This document shows positions 17,687 through 26,166 of a DNA stretch of 42,930 nucleotides, piece after piece. Within the stretch, counting starts at the first letter, position 1, and each line of letters opens with the position of its first letter. The position numbers and the translations under genes are program-made. Below the pieces are notes generated by a model. The model made no database searches and was not told the DNA's origin. It saw only the letters and a list, made by a program, of their open reading frames with translations. The stretch spans positions 1 through 42,930 of the forward strand of contig JAICGW010000010.1 in the NCBI GenBank assembly GCA_025922945.1, written 5' to 3'. The DNA is from Acidimicrobiia bacterium (GTDB lineage Bacteria > Actinomycetota > Acidimicrobiia > Spongiisociales > ZC4RG35).

Positions 17687-19326
17687 GGTTCGAGTTCCGT
17701 GAAATATTGGCGGACCAGCTCGGCCAGATTCTGCGGGATGACCATTCGATCGAGCGAATCGAGGGCGCTGTCGCGGTAGTCGGCGTACCGATCGACATAG
17801 CTCTGGAGGGCCAGATTCTCGATCCCCTGGCCGGTGACGGTGCCAATCGGTTCGCCGGGGGTGTTGCCACCGGTGACCTCAACCCTGACCTCGTCACCCA
17901 GGCCGGCTTCGATGGGATCGAAGACCTGGCTGCGTTCGGGATCCCGGGCGGGATCGTGATCCCCGCTCCCCGAACCCACACTTCCCGAACCGGTGCCACC
18001 CCCCGAAGAGCCGGCTCCGCTCGAACCACCGGCGCCTTGACCGCCTCCGCCGCCTCCGCCTCCGGTCCCTTGCCCTTGGCCCTGGCCTTGGCCTTGACCC
18101 TGTCCCTGGCCCTGTCCTTGGCCTTGGCCCTGGCCTTGGCCCTGACCCTGTCCTTGACCTTGGCCCTGACCCTGTCCTTGACCTTGGCCTTGACCTTCGC
18201 CCTGGCCTGGCTGGGCATCGGCGAGGCGCTCTTGAGCATCGCGTACCTGAGCTTGGGCCTCGCCCCGCCGGGAAGCGTCGGTCGCTTCTTCGCCAGATCG
18301 CTCGAGTTCGGAGGCGGCCGCTTCGAGGGCCTCGCTGGCCTCTCCGGCGAGGCTTCGATCACCCGCCGCGGTTTGCAACGCCGAGGCCGCCGCGGCCAGG
18401 GCATCGGAGAGCTCTTGATCGATTCCGGCGAAGTCCGCGGCCCGAGCCGAAAGCTCGGCGGCAGCTGCGATCATCTCGGCGGCCGAGGCACCCGAGAGAC
18501 GGTTCGCCAGATCACGCAGCTGCTCGGCGGCGGTCTCGCCATTCGACAGGGGCTGCTGGGCCAGGCGCTGCTCGAGTCCGGATAGCGCGGTCCGCCGCGC
18601 TAGCTCGGCCGGATCCGCCTGCTCAGCCAGCTCCTGGCGCGCCTCGCCGAGGGCGGTGATGGCTTGCTCGAGACCCTCGGCTTGTGCCAACTCTTCGAGC
18701 AGTCGCTCCAGGGTCGCTCGGACCTCTTCCGGTGCCTCGGCCGCCGTCTCCTCGAGACGTTCGATCTCGTTCTCAATTAGCTGCATCTCGGCCTGGCGCC
18801 GGGCAAACGCCACATCCGCGGAGGAAGGCACGAGGGCCATCACCAGGGTGGCAGCGAGGGCCACGGCCACCAGCTGCGGAAGCGGCCTCCGGGGCCACAC
18901 GGTTCCAAACCCATCCAGAGAGCGCCCCGTCGACCATGCCTCGGCGTCGGCCAATTGGCGCCGCTCGTCGATCGAGTGATCGACCCGCGAGCTCAATTCG
19001 AGGGCGGTGCTCACACGGTCAAACCCTCCGAGACGTCGATCTACCGCCAATGCTGCCTTCGCCGGGGAGGCTCGACGGATCAAGGCCAGGATCAGGGCGA
19101 CGATCAGCGAGGCGGCCCAGAGCGCAAGGGCAAAGGGCTCAGCCCAGGGGATGACGACAAATCGGGCTATGCCAACCAGGATCGCCGACAGGACGGCGGC
19201 CAGCCCCAGCAGAGTCACTGCCAGGCGAAGAATGCCTGCCAGCAGAAGTCTCCCGCGGGCGTTGACGACAAGGTCTTGTACCGAGGTGGGGAGCGCCGGC
19301 CGCTCGCGGAGATCAAGCCGGGGCAC
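17683..19326 (-). CDS. Membrane-anchored Ala/Glu-rich helical protein with long Gly-Gln repeat (DUF4175-like context)
   Basis: N-terminal TMs, helical EETAAEAPEEVRATLERLLEELAQAEG region, (GQ)n then GGGG/GSS-rich linker, C-terminal FDPIEAGLGDEVRVEVTGGNTPGEP...; overlaps neighbours by 4 and 14 nt. Confidence 0.75.
   Translation of the reverse strand: MPRLDLRERPALPTSVQDLVVNARGRLLLAGILRLAVTLLGLAAVLSAILVGIARFVVIPWAEPFALALWAASLIVALILALIRRASPAKAALAVDRRLGGFDRVSTALELSSRVDHSIDERRQLADAEAWSTGRSLDGFGTVWPRRPLPQLVAVALAATLVMALVPSSADVAFARRQAEMQLIENEIERLEETAAEAPEEVRATLERLLEELAQAEGLEQAITALGEARQELAEQADPAELARRTALSGLEQRLAQQPLSNGETAAEQLRDLANRLSGASAAEMIAAAAELSARAADFAGIDQELSDALAAAASALQTAAGDRSLAGEASEALEAAASELERSGEEATDASRRGEAQAQVRDAQERLADAQPGQGEGQGQGQGQGQGQGQGQGQGQGQGQGQGQGQGQGQGQGQGQGQGTGGGGGGGGQGAGGSSGAGSSGGGTGSGSVGSGSGDHDPARDPERSQVFDPIEAGLGDEVRVEVTGGNTPGEPIGTVTGQGIENLALQSYVDRYADYRDSALDSLDRMVIPQNLAELVRQYFTELEP
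18067..18210. repeat. Degenerate hexanucleotide tandem repeat encoding poly(Gly-Gln)
   Basis: Plus strand reads tandem (c/t)ttggc / cctggc / cttgac / cctgtc units; minus strand encodes (GQ)n inside the 17683..19326 CDS. Confidence 0.9.
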
Positions 19327-20335
19327 TGCTTCTCCGTTTCATCAGCAGGACCCGGCGGGCCGGCGTTCGCACTACCTGGGCGGCCCGCAGAAGTGCGATG
19401 GCAGTGATGGCGGCATAGAGGACCAGGGTTCGAACCCAGACGGGACCACGACGCATCCTGATCAGTGCCCCTCCTTCGCCATTAACCGGTGGGGCGATCA
19501 CCTCCCTCGCGACGGCCATATCCACGAGGGGCATTCCTCCAAGAAACAAACCCTGGCCGCTTCCTTGCCGGGCATACAGCAGCGCATCAATGGGGACGAA
19601 CGGCGTGAAGGTGAAATTGGTCTGTGAGCGCAAGGGAACCCGTATTGCATCGACCATCCCCACATAGGGATTGAGCCAGGAGGAATAGAACTCCCGACCC
19701 CGGGGAGGGATCAATGATTGGTTGGAGGGCCTGAGCAGGAGTAGCTCCGCCAGCACGAGGGCAAACGTGATGAATCCGATCACGAAGGCGAATGCATAGG
19801 AGCCCGCCACCGCCCCCCGGCTTGACTTGGCTCGCGATGAAATGGCGATTGAGGCACTGCCCAGCATGATGGCGGTCGCCAGCATCATCGCCAGGGCGGC
19901 GAACACGTCACCGAAGGACATTCCTCCAAATAGCAGCGGGATGGCCACCACCGGGGCCACCGCCACCAGCAACAACAAGAAGTAAGACATCGACGAGCTC
20001 AACGTCCCCAGCACCAGTTGCAGGGGCGAAAGTTGTGTGACCTGAAGGAGCGGCAATGTCTGCCGCTCTCGTTCGCTTACGATCGAAAGCGCCGTCACCC
20101 CGGGGATGACCAGTATCACCGTCGTCATCATCAGGATGGCCATTGCCTGGAAGAGAAAACGGCCCATGTATTCGGTAGCGAGCAATCTCCCCAGGATCGC
20201 GGTCGAGACCTGCTGGCTAACCAGGTAGGAGACATAGCCGAGCAACCCGATCCCGATAGTCCAGAAAAACAGGAACCACGGGGAACGGCGGGTGCGAAAG
20301 CGTTCCAGCAGCTCTCTCCGCAGAACCGGGTTCAT
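19313..20335 (-). CDS. ABC transporter permease
   Basis: MNPVLRRELLERFRTRRSPWFLFFWTIGIG; multiple TMs; TALSIVSERERQTLPLLQVTQLSPLQLVLGTLSSS typical ABC-2 permease; ATGA overlap with ATPase gene. Confidence 0.87.
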   Translation of the reverse strand: MNPVLRRELLERFRTRRSPWFLFFWTIGIGLLGYVSYLVSQQVSTAILGRLLATEYMGRFLFQAMAILMMTTVILVIPGVTALSIVSERERQTLPLLQVTQLSPLQLVLGTLSSSMSYFLLLLVAVAPVVAIPLLFGGMSFGDVFAALAMMLATAIMLGSASIAISSRAKSSRGAVAGSYAFAFVIGFITFALVLAELLLLRPSNQSLIPPRGREFYSSWLNPYVGMVDAIRVPLRSQTNFTFTPFVPIDALLYARQGSGQGLFLGGMPLVDMAVAREVIAPPVNGEGGALIRMRRGPVWVRTLVLYAAITAIALLRAAQVVRTPARRVLLMKRRSSAPA

Positions 20336-21267
20336 TCGTCGTCTCCGGCGGTGATGCTGAGGAACAGCTCTTCCAGACCGGCAACCTCGAGCCGCCAATC
20401 GAAGACGTGCTTGCCGCTCGCGATGACCAGACCGAGAAGGCGGGCGGAATCCGCGTCCTCCCCGGAGAGAACAAACCGGACCCTTCCTCGCTCGACATCG
20501 ACCTCGGACACCTCCGGTTGTCCTGAAAGGATCAAAGCGACATCGTCGACCTCTTCGTCGGGTGCGCGCAAGGAGACCCGTCTGGTGGCGGTGAGAGTGC
20601 GACGAATGTCCTCCAGGTTTCCCTGCGCCTTGACCCGGCCGTCGTCGATTACTGCCAGATGTGTGCAGATGCCTTCCAGCTCCGAGAGGATGTGGGAGGA
20701 AATGATCACCGATTTCCCCATGCGGGAGAGTTCGGCAATGAGTTCGCGCAGTTGCACTCGGGCCCGCGGGTCAAGGCCTGAGGCGGGCTCATCCAGAACC
20801 AGGAGCTGAGGGTCGTGAATGAGGGCCCGGGCGAGCGATAGGCGCTGCTTCATCCCCCGGGAGAGTGTGTTGACGTCCGTTGCCGCTTTTTGCTCCAGGT
20901 CCACCAACGCCAGGAGATCGGCTATCAGGGCCGGGCGTTTGGCGGCGGCCACCTTGTTAGCGGCGGCGAAGAAATCGAGGTACTCCGACGCGTTGAGGTT
21001 CTCGTAGAAGCCGAACGAGTCAGGCATGTAGCCGAGGACCTTCCGAACTGCAGCGGGGTTGGTCTCCGGATCCACCCCAACAACTTCCACCTGCCCGGCG
21101 TCACGGGAAAGCAGCGTGCTGATCACGAGCATCGAAGTGGTTTTTCCGGCGCCGTTAGGACCTATCAGCCCGAACACCGACCCCTCGGGGACTTCGAGGT
21201 CGATGCCATCCATCGCGCGCACGGGCCCATAGCGCTTCTCGACGCCGCGCAGAGTCGCTATTGCCAT
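20332..21267 (-). CDS. ABC transporter ATP-binding protein
   Basis: Walker A GPNGAGKTTS, signature LSRGMKQRLSLARAL, Walker B LLVLDEPASGLDPR. Confidence 0.96.
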   Translation of the reverse strand: MAIATLRGVEKRYGPVRAMDGIDLEVPEGSVFGLIGPNGAGKTTSMLVISTLLSRDAGQVEVVGVDPETNPAAVRKVLGYMPDSFGFYENLNASEYLDFFAAANKVAAAKRPALIADLLALVDLEQKAATDVNTLSRGMKQRLSLARALIHDPQLLVLDEPASGLDPRARVQLRELIAELSRMGKSVIISSHILSELEGICTHLAVIDDGRVKAQGNLEDIRRTLTATRRVSLRAPDEEVDDVALILSGQPEVSEVDVERGRVRFVLSGEDADSARLLGLVIASGKHVFDWRLEVAGLEELFLSITAGDDE

Positions 21268-21268
21268 G

Positions 21269-23332
21269 TCACCACTCCAGTGAGAACCCGTAGGGCGACA
21301 TTGAGGTTTCGAACGCCACGTCGAGGTTGTTGGGATCGTCGGTCGAGGCCCGCAGAAATACCTCGCCCTTCAAATTGCGATGACGCTCAAGGTCGATCTG
21401 ATCTCCGGGGCTGATGGCCTCGTAGGCGTCCGCCGACCAGTCGTAGATCTCCAGGTGGCCCGGGATTTCGCCAAACATGTTGGTTACCTCGAGGATGGGG
21501 GTGCGATCGAGTGAGGTGGGGAGGTCCCAACCCACAGTCATTTGCCGGGTCTGGATGGCGAGGTAGCCGGGACCGTAATCCACCCAGCTGGCATTCCCGG
21601 CGTCGACCAGATGGGAGATCGAGATGGATTGTTCCACCGGGACGGTGGCCTGGAGGTCTACCGGCACCAGTACCAGCGTGCTTCCACTCGCTTCGAGCGT
21701 GCGGCCGTCGAGAGCGATGGGGAGGGTGAGATCGTCGGTGAAACCGAAGAAGTAGCTGTTGTCACCGTCGAGAAACCAGCTGCCCGCATTGCCCAGGGTG
21801 GCGATCCGATTCCAAATGTAAGGATCGTTCCAGAGCTGACGCTCGTTGATCACGGCGTCGCCCACGGACCCGAAGTCCTGCTGGCCGGCGATTCCCGGAG
21901 CCACGGATTCACTGCCACTGCCTCCGGGCTCGAGGGGCTCGGAAGCAAGACTCACCCGGCCCTTGGCCACCACTCCCCAGGCCCAAAAGGAGTAGGGCGA
22001 GGAGTTGGTGACGGTGGCAAGGAGCTCCTGGTCGCTGGCGCTGAAGCTCACCTCGGGAAGGGAGCCCGACTCCGGTTGCCAGCTGCTCTGGAGACCGGCC
22101 GATCCCAACTGCTCGAGGTTGAAGACGTAGCCTCCGTTGCCGTTGGCCTGTGCGGGCTCGGGTGGCCCAAATTGCTGCATTCCGGAAGGATCAAGCGTGG
22201 CCGCGAACGGGTAGGTGACCCAATCGCTGGGAGTCGAAAGGGTTCGCCGTCCACCCGCTCCCACTGCCAACACCGTGGCACTGTGCCCGATCGCCTCTTC
22301 CTCAGAGGCGATGATGACCGTGCCGTGATTGAGGACGTTGGCCTGCAGTCGCTGGCTGCCAGCCAGCCAGAAACCTCCCACGCCGAGCAAGGCCAGAACC
22401 GGAATGGTTATCCAGGCCAGTTCCCTCTTGCCAAACCGCCGGAGCAGGGCAAAGTTGACCGGACCAACCAATACCGCGTATCCCACCAGGGCCCCGAGCA
22501 GCCAGGGCAACGAGGGGACGCGCTGGTCGCCTCCGCTCACCGCCGATTGCATCAGCATTTGCTCGGGGCTCTGCCAAATCTCTCGTGGGGCAAGCTGGTA
22601 TCGAGACGGAGTGAGGATCCGCGACCAGTCGTCCGACGTCATCGAGCTGAGGCTGTCGACCGCGGTCACCCAACCCCGTCCGAACGAGAAATGGTTGTCA
22701 GATCCGACGGTCAGCGGGGCGCCGAGCTCGAGGTCGAGAGCCGAAAGCCCGCTTTGGTCGACGATCAGGCGGCCCCCGCTTCGAAGCCAGTCCCGAGCGG
22801 CCGGCGGTAGCTCGGCCGGATCCTCGAGAACGAGATAGCGAGCAACACCAAACTCCGTGCCGTCTACTTGGGCCGAGGCGGCGATTATGTCGCGTCCGGT
22901 GACCGCCAGGGTGGCGCGGTCGATTCTCTCGGTGAGCTCGTCCGAACCGGCCACGGCCACAATCGGCTCGTCGGTGGCCGATCGAAGCGACAGGTTGGCG
23001 GTGGCCGACGCTTCGGTGGCGCCGTCCTCATACAGGCGGAGGCGCACCTGCGTGGACCCGACCGGGAGCCCGACCCGCACCGAGTAGGTCTTCTCGCCCC
23101 CAGCCGGGATCTCAACCGGCACCAACTGGGTAGCGCTGGCCACCCGTGCCTCGAGCTCACCGGCGAAGAGAACATCGGCCGCAATGGTGACGTCGACTGT
23201 GATCGGACGCTCCGGATCAACATAACCCGCCAGCCCGGCGCGGGCGTCAAGCCGGACGGGAGTGCTCTCTTGGGCAGTGGCGGGCAAGGCCAGACCGACG
23301 AGGATGCAGAGAATTAGGAGCCGGCGAGCCAC
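21269..23332 (-). CDS. Secreted/membrane protein of unknown function, first gene of the ABC/MoxR cluster
   Basis: Start reassigned to GTG 23332 (VARRLLILCILVGLALPATAQES signal peptide); the longer ORF start 23533 overlaps the NifU gene; DWLRSGGRLIVDQSG GATase-like stretch; internal TM ALVGYAVLVGPVNFALL. Confidence 0.75.
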   Translation of the reverse strand: MARRLLILCILVGLALPATAQESTPVRLDARAGLAGYVDPERPITVDVTIAADVLFAGELEARVASATQLVPVEIPAGGEKTYSVRVGLPVGSTQVRLRLYEDGATEASATANLSLRSATDEPIVAVAGSDELTERIDRATLAVTGRDIIAASAQVDGTEFGVARYLVLEDPAELPPAARDWLRSGGRLIVDQSGLSALDLELGAPLTVGSDNHFSFGRGWVTAVDSLSSMTSDDWSRILTPSRYQLAPREIWQSPEQMLMQSAVSGGDQRVPSLPWLLGALVGYAVLVGPVNFALLRRFGKRELAWITIPVLALLGVGGFWLAGSQRLQANVLNHGTVIIASEEEAIGHSATVLAVGAGGRRTLSTPSDWVTYPFAATLDPSGMQQFGPPEPAQANGNGGYVFNLEQLGSAGLQSSWQPESGSLPEVSFSASDQELLATVTNSSPYSFWAWGVVAKGRVSLASEPLEPGGSGSESVAPGIAGQQDFGSVGDAVINERQLWNDPYIWNRIATLGNAGSWFLDGDNSYFFGFTDDLTLPIALDGRTLEASGSTLVLVPVDLQATVPVEQSISISHLVDAGNASWVDYGPGYLAIQTRQMTVGWDLPTSLDRTPILEVTNMFGEIPGHLEIYDWSADAYEAISPGDQIDLERHRNLKGEVFLRASTDDPNNLDVAFETSMSPYGFSLEW

Positions 23333-23385
23333 CTTGGTCAGACGCCGGCCAGCCGGAGAGGGTTCCCCGAGAGGCACGGGGTGAC

Positions 23386-23997
23386 TTACTTCTTCGACTG
23401 CTGGTAGTAAGGGTCGGCGCCGGACGCGTGATCGGTCACGTCCACCACCTCGGTGAGCTCGGGGATCGATTCCTTGAGGATCCGCTCGATGCCCTGTTTG
23501 AGCGTGACCTGGGCCATCCCGCACCCCTGGCAACCGCCGCCCAGTTTCAGATACGCGATGGTGCCGTCGACGGAGACCAGTTCCGCCCGGCCCCCATGAG
23601 CGGCGATCGCAGGGTTGACGGCTTCGAGTAGCACCTGACTGACCTGCTCTGCCAGCGGTCCTTCGAGCGTGCCTTGCGGGGCAGCCATCGACGGGCTAGC
23701 AACAGGACGGTTGGGATTGTCCATCGCCAGTCCGTCTTCCCCCATAGTCAGGGAGGCGCCACGCAATGGCTCCACGCTCTGATGGGGAATCATCACCTGG
23801 AGGTCGCCGTGACGCTCCACATGGTGTTCCGCCTCGGCGTCCTCGGTGGGGATGAACGCCAATTCGTAGGCGTATTGGCCCTGGCGAGTACCGGTCACCT
23901 CGATGAAAAGCCCGATCTCGCCGTCCCCCGGCTCTTGGTCCCTGAGCCCGCGGATCATTGCCAGCGCTTCCTCGGAGATGACCAGGACGTTTTCCAC
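23386..23997 (-). CDS. NifU/Nfu family Fe-S biogenesis protein with HesB-like N-terminal part
   Basis: AIAAHGGRAELVSVDGTIAYLKLGGGCQGCGMAQVTLKQGIERILKESIPE, CxxC motif; GTG start 23997. Confidence 0.9.
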   Translation of the reverse strand: MENVLVISEEALAMIRGLRDQEPGDGEIGLFIEVTGTRQGQYAYELAFIPTEDAEAEHHVERHGDLQVMIPHQSVEPLRGASLTMGEDGLAMDNPNRPVASPSMAAPQGTLEGPLAEQVSQVLLEAVNPAIAAHGGRAELVSVDGTIAYLKLGGGCQGCGMAQVTLKQGIERILKESIPELTEVVDVTDHASGADPYYQQSKK

Positions 23998-24004
23998 TGA
24001 GTCA

Positions 24005-24010
24005 AGTTTA
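24005..24010 (-). promoter_or_regulatory. Putative -10 (TAAACT) for leaderless nifU-like gene
   Basis: TAAACT-TGACTCA-GTG on minus strand. Confidence 0.55.
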
Positions 24011-24045
24011 TCCCGCTACCCCTCAAACTTTCCGCCCGAAATTCT

Positions 24046-24051
24046 TAGCCT
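24046..24051 (+). promoter_or_regulatory. Putative -10 (TAGCCT) for leaderless ATP-grasp gene
   Basis: TAGCCT-TCGCAAA-ATG. Confidence 0.55.
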
Positions 24052-24058
24052 TCGCAAA

Positions 24059-25249
24059 ATGCCGCGGGTCTTGCTGATCATCCCCACGACCTCCTATCGC
24101 GCCACCGACTTTTTCGCCGCCGCCGAGGCTCTGGGAGTCGAGGTGACAGTGGCCGCCGAGGAGCCGCTTCCGCTGATCGAACCCGAGAGGTTCATCGCCA
24201 TCGACTGCGAGCGACCGGACGAGGCGGCGCAGGCCATCGTCGATCTGGGAACCGCAACTCCCATCGATGCGATTGTCCCGGTAGACGATGCCGGGGTAGT
24301 GATCGCCGCTCTCGCCGGCCAAAAGCTCGGCCTCCCCCACAACTCACCCGCCTCAGCGGCCGCGACTCGCGACAAAGCTCTTATGCGACAGCTCCTGGCA
24401 GCAGCCGAAGTCGATCAGCCCGGCTTTGCCGTTGTCGACGGGGACCCGGCTGCCGCCGCAGCAAAGATCGGATTTCCTCTGGTCACGAAGCCTCGCTCTC
24501 TCTCCGCCAGTCGAGGCGTGATCAAGGTGGACAGCCCTGCCGAGCTGGAGCCAACCATCGCCAGAGTGCGCGAGATCGGCGGCGACCGCACAGTGCTGGT
24601 GGAAGAGTTCATCGGGGGACCGGAGGTGGCGGTCGAGGGACTGGTCTGGGCTGGCGAGCTCGAGGTCCTGGCGATTTTCGACAAGCCGGACCCGCTGGAA
24701 GGTCCCTTCTTCGAAGAAACCATCTTTGTGACCCCGTCTCGCCTGCCGACTCAAGTCCAGCAGGAGGTTGCGCGCGTAACCCAATCGGCCATTTCCGCCT
24801 TGGGCCTGACCGAGGGCCCGATTCACGCCGAGCTTCGCATCGCCGGAGGGGACCGACCTCGGCTCATCGAGGTGGCTGCCAGGTCTATCGGAGGGATATG
24901 CGGACGCTCTCTCAATTTCGGTTTGCTCGACACGCCGCTCGAGGCGCTGATCCTCCGTCACGCTCTCGGGCGCCGGACCTCCCTTCCCCGCAAGACCGGA
25001 GCTTCCGGGGTGATGATGATTCCCACTCCGGCGAATGGAATCCTTAAAGGGGTTAACGGGATTGACGCGGCCCTCCAGGTTCCGGGGGTGCGCTCGATCG
25101 AGATCACAACCCCGGTAGGCGCGAGACTGCGCCGGGTGCCGGAGTTGGATCGCTATCTCGGTTTCATCTTCGCCGCCGGGCCGGATCCGTCGCTGGTGGA
25201 AGCGTCCCTCCGTCAAGCTCACGCCGGATTGGCGATCGACATCACATGA
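24059..25249 (+). CDS. ATP-grasp domain-containing protein
   Basis: MPRVLLIIPTTSYRATDFFAAAEALGVEV; FPLVTKPRSLSASRGVIKV; VLVEEFIGGPEVAVEGLVWAGEL; HAELRI...LIEVAARSIGG. ATG 24059 preferred over ORF start 23903. Confidence 0.88.
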   Translation: MPRVLLIIPTTSYRATDFFAAAEALGVEVTVAAEEPLPLIEPERFIAIDCERPDEAAQAIVDLGTATPIDAIVPVDDAGVVIAALAGQKLGLPHNSPASAAATRDKALMRQLLAAAEVDQPGFAVVDGDPAAAAAKIGFPLVTKPRSLSASRGVIKVDSPAELEPTIARVREIGGDRTVLVEEFIGGPEVAVEGLVWAGELEVLAIFDKPDPLEGPFFEETIFVTPSRLPTQVQQEVARVTQSAISALGLTEGPIHAELRIAGGDRPRLIEVAARSIGGICGRSLNFGLLDTPLEALILRHALGRRTSLPRKTGASGVMMIPTPANGILKGVNGIDAALQVPGVRSIEITTPVGARLRRVPELDRYLGFIFAAGPDPSLVEASLRQAHAGLAIDIT

Positions 25250-25266
25250 GTAGGCGACGTGGCCGC

Positions 25267-26151
25267 CTAGAAATCGTCAAGTACCGAAGAGAGGGTGCGC
25301 TTCCCAATCTGGGTCAGGCGTTCACCCCCACCCTGCCATGCCACGCCGAGGGCAATTGCCCAACCCCGACCCCGCCGCCACGTATCGGCGTCGACCCCGA
25401 CCGCCTCTTTGAATTCCGAGCGGGCCGGTTCGGGAAACAGCATCCAGCCAACGGCGAGGTCGGTGGCGGGATCGCCGGCGCAGATATCGCCGAAATCAAT
25501 CACGGCCGCGAGTCGGTCCCACTCCATGACGAGATTGAACGGATGGAGATCACCGTGCACCCAAACGTCGGGCCCTCGCCACTCCGGAGTCTGAAGGGCC
25601 TCGGTCCATGCCTGAAGGAGTCCTTCCCGGTCCACTGACTCGTCGAGGCCGTCGATTCCGAAACGGGTCCTCCGGTCCCGATCAGCCAGAGGAACCCCTC
25701 GATAGGGATTATGTGGAGCGTTGGCGGGTGCCGGAAAGTGAAGGCTCTTTAGGAACTCGCCGAGTTGCCGGGCGACGGCTTCGGAGCTCTCAGGGAGAGC
25801 AGTGTCCGCAGTAGTGCCCGGGAACCAGGGGGTGATGGACCAAGGCCAGGGATAACCACATCCCGCCACCCCTCGTCGAAGCGGCACCGGGATCGGCAAC
25901 GGCAAGCGGGGGGCGATCTCGGGGAGCCATCGTTGTTCGTGGAGGACCAGCGGGACGCTGAGAGAGCGTCGCGGTAGCCGGACGGACAACTCCGACCCGA
26001 GGCGAAAGATGGCGTTGTCCCATCCGCTATCCACCGGCCGCAATGGCAGCTCGGCCAAATCGGGGTGCTGGGTGGCAAGCAGGGCCATCACCACCGCCTC
26101 ATCGATTTCGAACTCGGCGGGCGGCTCACCCATTGCAGAGAACCTAGACAT
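25267..26151 (-). CDS. Aminoglycoside phosphotransferase (APH) family kinase
   Basis: VWVHGDLHPFNLVMEWDRLAAVIDFGDICAGDPATDLAVGW (HGDxxxxN and DFG-like motifs). Start may be ATG 26133 from promoter spacing. Confidence 0.9.
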   Translation of the reverse strand: MSRFSAMGEPPAEFEIDEAVVMALLATQHPDLAELPLRPVDSGWDNAIFRLGSELSVRLPRRSLSVPLVLHEQRWLPEIAPRLPLPIPVPLRRGVAGCGYPWPWSITPWFPGTTADTALPESSEAVARQLGEFLKSLHFPAPANAPHNPYRGVPLADRDRRTRFGIDGLDESVDREGLLQAWTEALQTPEWRGPDVWVHGDLHPFNLVMEWDRLAAVIDFGDICAGDPATDLAVGWMLFPEPARSEFKEAVGVDADTWRRGRGWAIALGVAWQGGGERLTQIGKRTLSSVLDDF

Positions 26152-26154
26152 TCC

Positions 26155-26160
26155 TACGAT
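26155..26160 (+). promoter_or_regulatory. Putative -10 (TACGAT) for leaderless PD40 lipoprotein gene
   Basis: TACGAT-CGGGCC-ATG. Confidence 0.55.
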
Positions 26161-26166
26161 CGGGCC

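Noticed and set aside
18067-18210. Possible CRISPR or regulatory repeat array
   Set aside because: Units are contiguous 6-mers without spacers, within coding sequence encoding Gly-Gln; not a CRISPR.
17466-18404. 312-aa minus-strand ORF with Lys/Ala/Arg repeats
   Set aside because: Alternate-frame reading of the same hexamer repeat; overlaps MoxR and the GQ protein in the wrong frame.
17707-18585. 292-aa plus-strand ORF rich in Leu/Ala/Thr/Ser opposite the GQ repeat
   Set aside because: Artefact of the hexameric repeat lacking stops on either strand; the sense gene has conserved flanks and operon context.
21542-22810. 422-aa plus-strand ORF opposite the secreted ABC-cluster protein
   Set aside because: Antisense to a gene with signal peptide and operon linkage; no recognisable motif.
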